Source of the DNA: Ovis canadensis
Taxonomy: Eukaryota > Chordata > Mammalia > Artiodactyla > Bovidae
NCBI RefSeq assembly: GCF_042477335.2
Contig: NC_091247.1
Coordinates: 7,834,501-7,898,500 of the forward strand
Reading direction: 5' to 3'
DNA length: 64,000 nt
A program made the translations under genes and the position numbers. Positions 62,190 to 64,000 of the stretch are shown piece after piece (position 1 is the stretch's first letter; each line of letters begins with the position of its first letter). The notes under the pieces were generated by a model, which did not search any database, was not told the origin of the DNA, and saw only the letters and a program-made list of their open reading frames with translations.

Positions 62190-62960
62190 AGTGCAACACC
62201 AGCCAGCTTTTATTGAGGGCCTACTGTGTGCTAGGTCCTCCTCCCATCTCCCTGCACTTCCCACTGGCCAGGCAAGAGGGTGGCACATGAGACCCAGCTG
62301 ATAAGCTGGGTAGGGAGCTGACGGCGAGGTAGAAGGGGGCAGAGGGGCCGCTGCAGCTGGGTCCTTAGTGGTGGGCATGCCTCCTGGGTCTGCCCAGCTT
62401 GACGCTGAAGGCTGGGGGTTGGGGCTTCCCTTCTTCCCTCCACTAGAGGCCCTTAATCAGACTGGCAAGGAAGAGGGCCTATGAGCCCTGCCCTTACGCT
62501 ACATGGCCTTGGGGGAAGGGGACCCATCTCAGTGGTTTCTCCTGATGGAAGACAGGTCCAGAGGGCAGACAGGCCATGCCCAAGGGAACAGCCAGGTTTC
62601 TACTGGGTCTGTGGTTCCTGGGGGTGGCTCTTGCTGTGCCCCCTGGACAGCTGTGGTCTGCTCCCGGGCACACCTCTGGAGTCACTGTCTAGCCCTGGGG
62701 GGACAGGAGAGGTGAGAGAAGTAGAAAAAATTTAGAGTTGGATAGAGAGAGACAGAGAGAGACACAGACGCAGAGATAGAGACAGAGAAATGGAGATGGG
62801 CTTAGAGAGAGAGACAGCAGGTAGACAGAGAAAGGCAGACACAAAGACACAAACAGAGGCAAGGCCACGGAAAGAAAGAGGAGAGGAGAACGCCGAGAAG
62901 GGGAATTGAGACCCAGAGTCAGCCATGGATGCGGAGAGCAGACCGAGGCCCCGCCCACAC
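62190..62960 (-). other. CERCAM: CERCAM 3' UTR
   Basis: About 770 nt follow the stop codon. They include a degenerate purine repeat (plus-strand gagagacagaga text, 62738-62895) and end at a polyadenylation signal. The cleavage point near 62190 is inferred. Confidence 0.7.
62209..62214 (-). terminator. CERCAM: CERCAM polyadenylation signal AATAAA, within a MIR
   Basis: The minus strand reads CCTCAATAAAAGCTGG. The adjoining GGACCTAGCACACAGTAGG matches the MIR 3' part, so the signal comes from an old SINE in sense orientation. Confidence 0.75.
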
Positions 62961-63213
62961 CTAGAGCTCATCCCGGGGGTGGGGATGGAGGCTGTGCCCA
63001 CTGCTGCCCGCCAGATCCAGGCGGGGGCCGCGCAGGGTCTTGTAGGAGCCGGTCCAGCTGATGAGGCGGCCACTGTCATCGTCCCAGGGCGAGGATGTCT
63101 CGGTGTCGCTGAGCCACTCGGCGTCCCCTGCATAGTGGGTTGGGGCCGCGAGCAGGGGCCTGGCTGAGAAGGCCTGCAGGTCCCGCGGCCAGAAGTGTGC
63201 CTTGTACTGCTCA
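62961..63213 (-). CDS. CERCAM: CERCAM last coding exon (stop, RDEL)
   Basis: This 253-nt exon starts with the third base of an Asn codon, then EQYKAHFWPRDLQAFSARP. It ends HPRDEL and a TAG stop at 62963-62961. It includes the acidic/Ser segment SDTETSSPWDDDSG and the basic-Gly tail before RDEL. Confidence 0.95.
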
Positions 63214-63324
63214 CTGGGAGGGGGGAGGGGGGCTCAGGGGGGCTGGGGTGAACCATCGCACCCCAGACCCATGCCAGCCTGGAGCCGGGCACCTCACCCC
63301 CGAAGCACCTGACCACCCTCCCCA

Positions 63325-63540
63325 TCTAATCCTGAGGTGGCATTTCTCTTATCCCCATTTTCCGGATGGGGAAACTGAGGTGCAGAATAGGAAAATCGCT
63401 TGCCTGGAAACCACAGGATATCACAGGATTCACATAGAGGTGGGGCTGATGCCAAGTCTAAGCTGGGCTCTTCCTTGGTGACCGGAAGTGGCTCAGCCCT
63501 GCCAGCCTCAGTATCCCCAGCTGCCCAGTGAGGGGACTTA
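63325..63540 (-). mobile_element. MIR in the last CERCAM intron
   Basis: The antisense MIR core cccattttccggatggggaa actgaggtgcagaata lies between the last two coding exons. Confidence 0.65.
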
Positions 63541-63592
63541 CTACCTGCTGAGGTGGGCTCTGAGGACGGGCTGACCCTGCCCTGAGGCTCAC

Positions 63593-63796
63593 TTGGGGTG
63601 CTGGTCAAACATGATGGGCAGGAACTCATCCACAGGCAGCATTCGGTGCAGCGGCTGGGAGGCCAGCAGCTTGCGGGCGCCCGCCAGGCTCAGGACGTAC
63701 GCCAGCGTCCAGTAGGAGTAGCCGGCCACCACCAGGTGTGGCAGCCCCTCCACGACTGCCTCCTCCTCGGGGTTCACTTGCTTCCGGCCGAGGTAG
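63593..63796 (-). CDS. CERCAM: CERCAM penultimate coding exon
   Basis: This exon has 204 nt, with acceptor ctgcag and donor gtgagc. It encodes [20 protein letters not shown] ... FDQHP. The split Ile and Asn codons join correctly to both neighbours. Confidence 0.95.
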
Positions 63797-63978
63797 CTGC
63801 AGGTGACACCGGGAGTCCCAGGAGTCACTGTTGATATCCCAGGGACCCAAGTCCCCAACTCCCTTTACAGAGCCAAGCCTGGGGTGGGGGCGGGGGCTGG
63901 CCAGGGCTCCCTGCAGGAGAAGGCAGACCCCGGGAGGCCCACCCCTATCCCTGGCCCCTGGGGGCCCGGCCTGCTTAC

Positions 63979-64000
63979 ATCAAGTCCCAAGGAAGTTTCT
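63979..64000 (-). CDS. CERCAM: CERCAM exon, cut by the window end
   Basis: The last 22 nt of an upstream exon read ...KLPWDL plus two bases of Ile before the donor gtaagc. Confidence 0.85.

Larger units (their letters stand above)
62190..64000 (-). other. CERCAM: CERCAM gene, 3' (C-terminal) part
   Basis: Two complete and one partial minus-strand exon give about 158 C-terminal residues of CERCAM (cerebral endothelial cell adhesion molecule; glycosyltransferase-25 family, related to the collagen galactosyltransferases COLGALT1/2). Visible blocks are [48 protein letters not shown] and HYAGDAEWLSDTETSSPWDD. It ends in RDEL, a KDEL-type ER retrieval signal, so the protein should be in the ER lumen. 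Family knowledge holds that CERCAM itself lacks demonstrated collagen galactosyltransferase activity. The N-terminal part and promoter lie beyond 64000. Confidence 0.95.

Overview
This is a mammalian nuclear window from a ruminant. The evidence is the dense content of ruminant-specific retroposons: BovB (RTE-clade) LINE fragments, Bov-A/Bov-tA SINEs, cetartiodactyl tRNA-Glu-derived CHR-type SINEs and a ruminant L1. A cattle, sheep or goat type genome fits; the sequence alone does not let me choose the species.

Three protein-coding genes lie head to tail on the minus strand, in the order known from human 9q34.11 (CERCAM - ODF2 - GLE1). (1) GLE1 occupies 1 to about 13.05 kb. Only the first six coding exons are present (903 nt, 301 codons); the C-terminal part lies beyond base 1. 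(2) ODF2 (outer dense fibre 2 / cenexin) occupies about 16.0-44.65 kb and is complete. I placed 20 coding exons that splice into an 829-residue open frame (2490 nt with stop), plus one alternative in-frame exon with its own start codon; all introns are GT-AG. (3) CERCAM occupies about 62.2 kb to the window end. Only its last two coding exons, the edge of a third and its 3' UTR are present.

GLE1 acts in mRNA export and ODF2 in centriole appendages and sperm tails. CERCAM is an ER-lumen glycosyltransferase-25 family member. Nothing suggests they work in one pathway; they are simply syntenic. GLE1 and ODF2 each start in GC/CpG-rich, TATA-less sequence (12.65-13.2 kb and 43.6-45.0 kb).

The 45-62 kb intergenic region and the large introns are a retroposon graveyard. 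The most notable items are: (a) 14416-14969, a minus-strand retroposon with a SINE head, an antisense piece of the RO60 (TROVE2) gene including a splice acceptor, an A-rich tail and 16-17 bp target-site duplications; (b) 46939-47732, a 5'-truncated BovB whose 5' end is fused to the first 33 nt of U2 snRNA; (c) a nearly full-length but broken BovB (53258-56407) nested in an L1; (d) a PPIA processed pseudogene split by a Bov-A2 SINE with a 9-bp target-site duplication; (e) a MIR-derived polyadenylation signal for CERCAM. I saw no CRISPR array, functional tRNA or rRNA gene, or viral gene.
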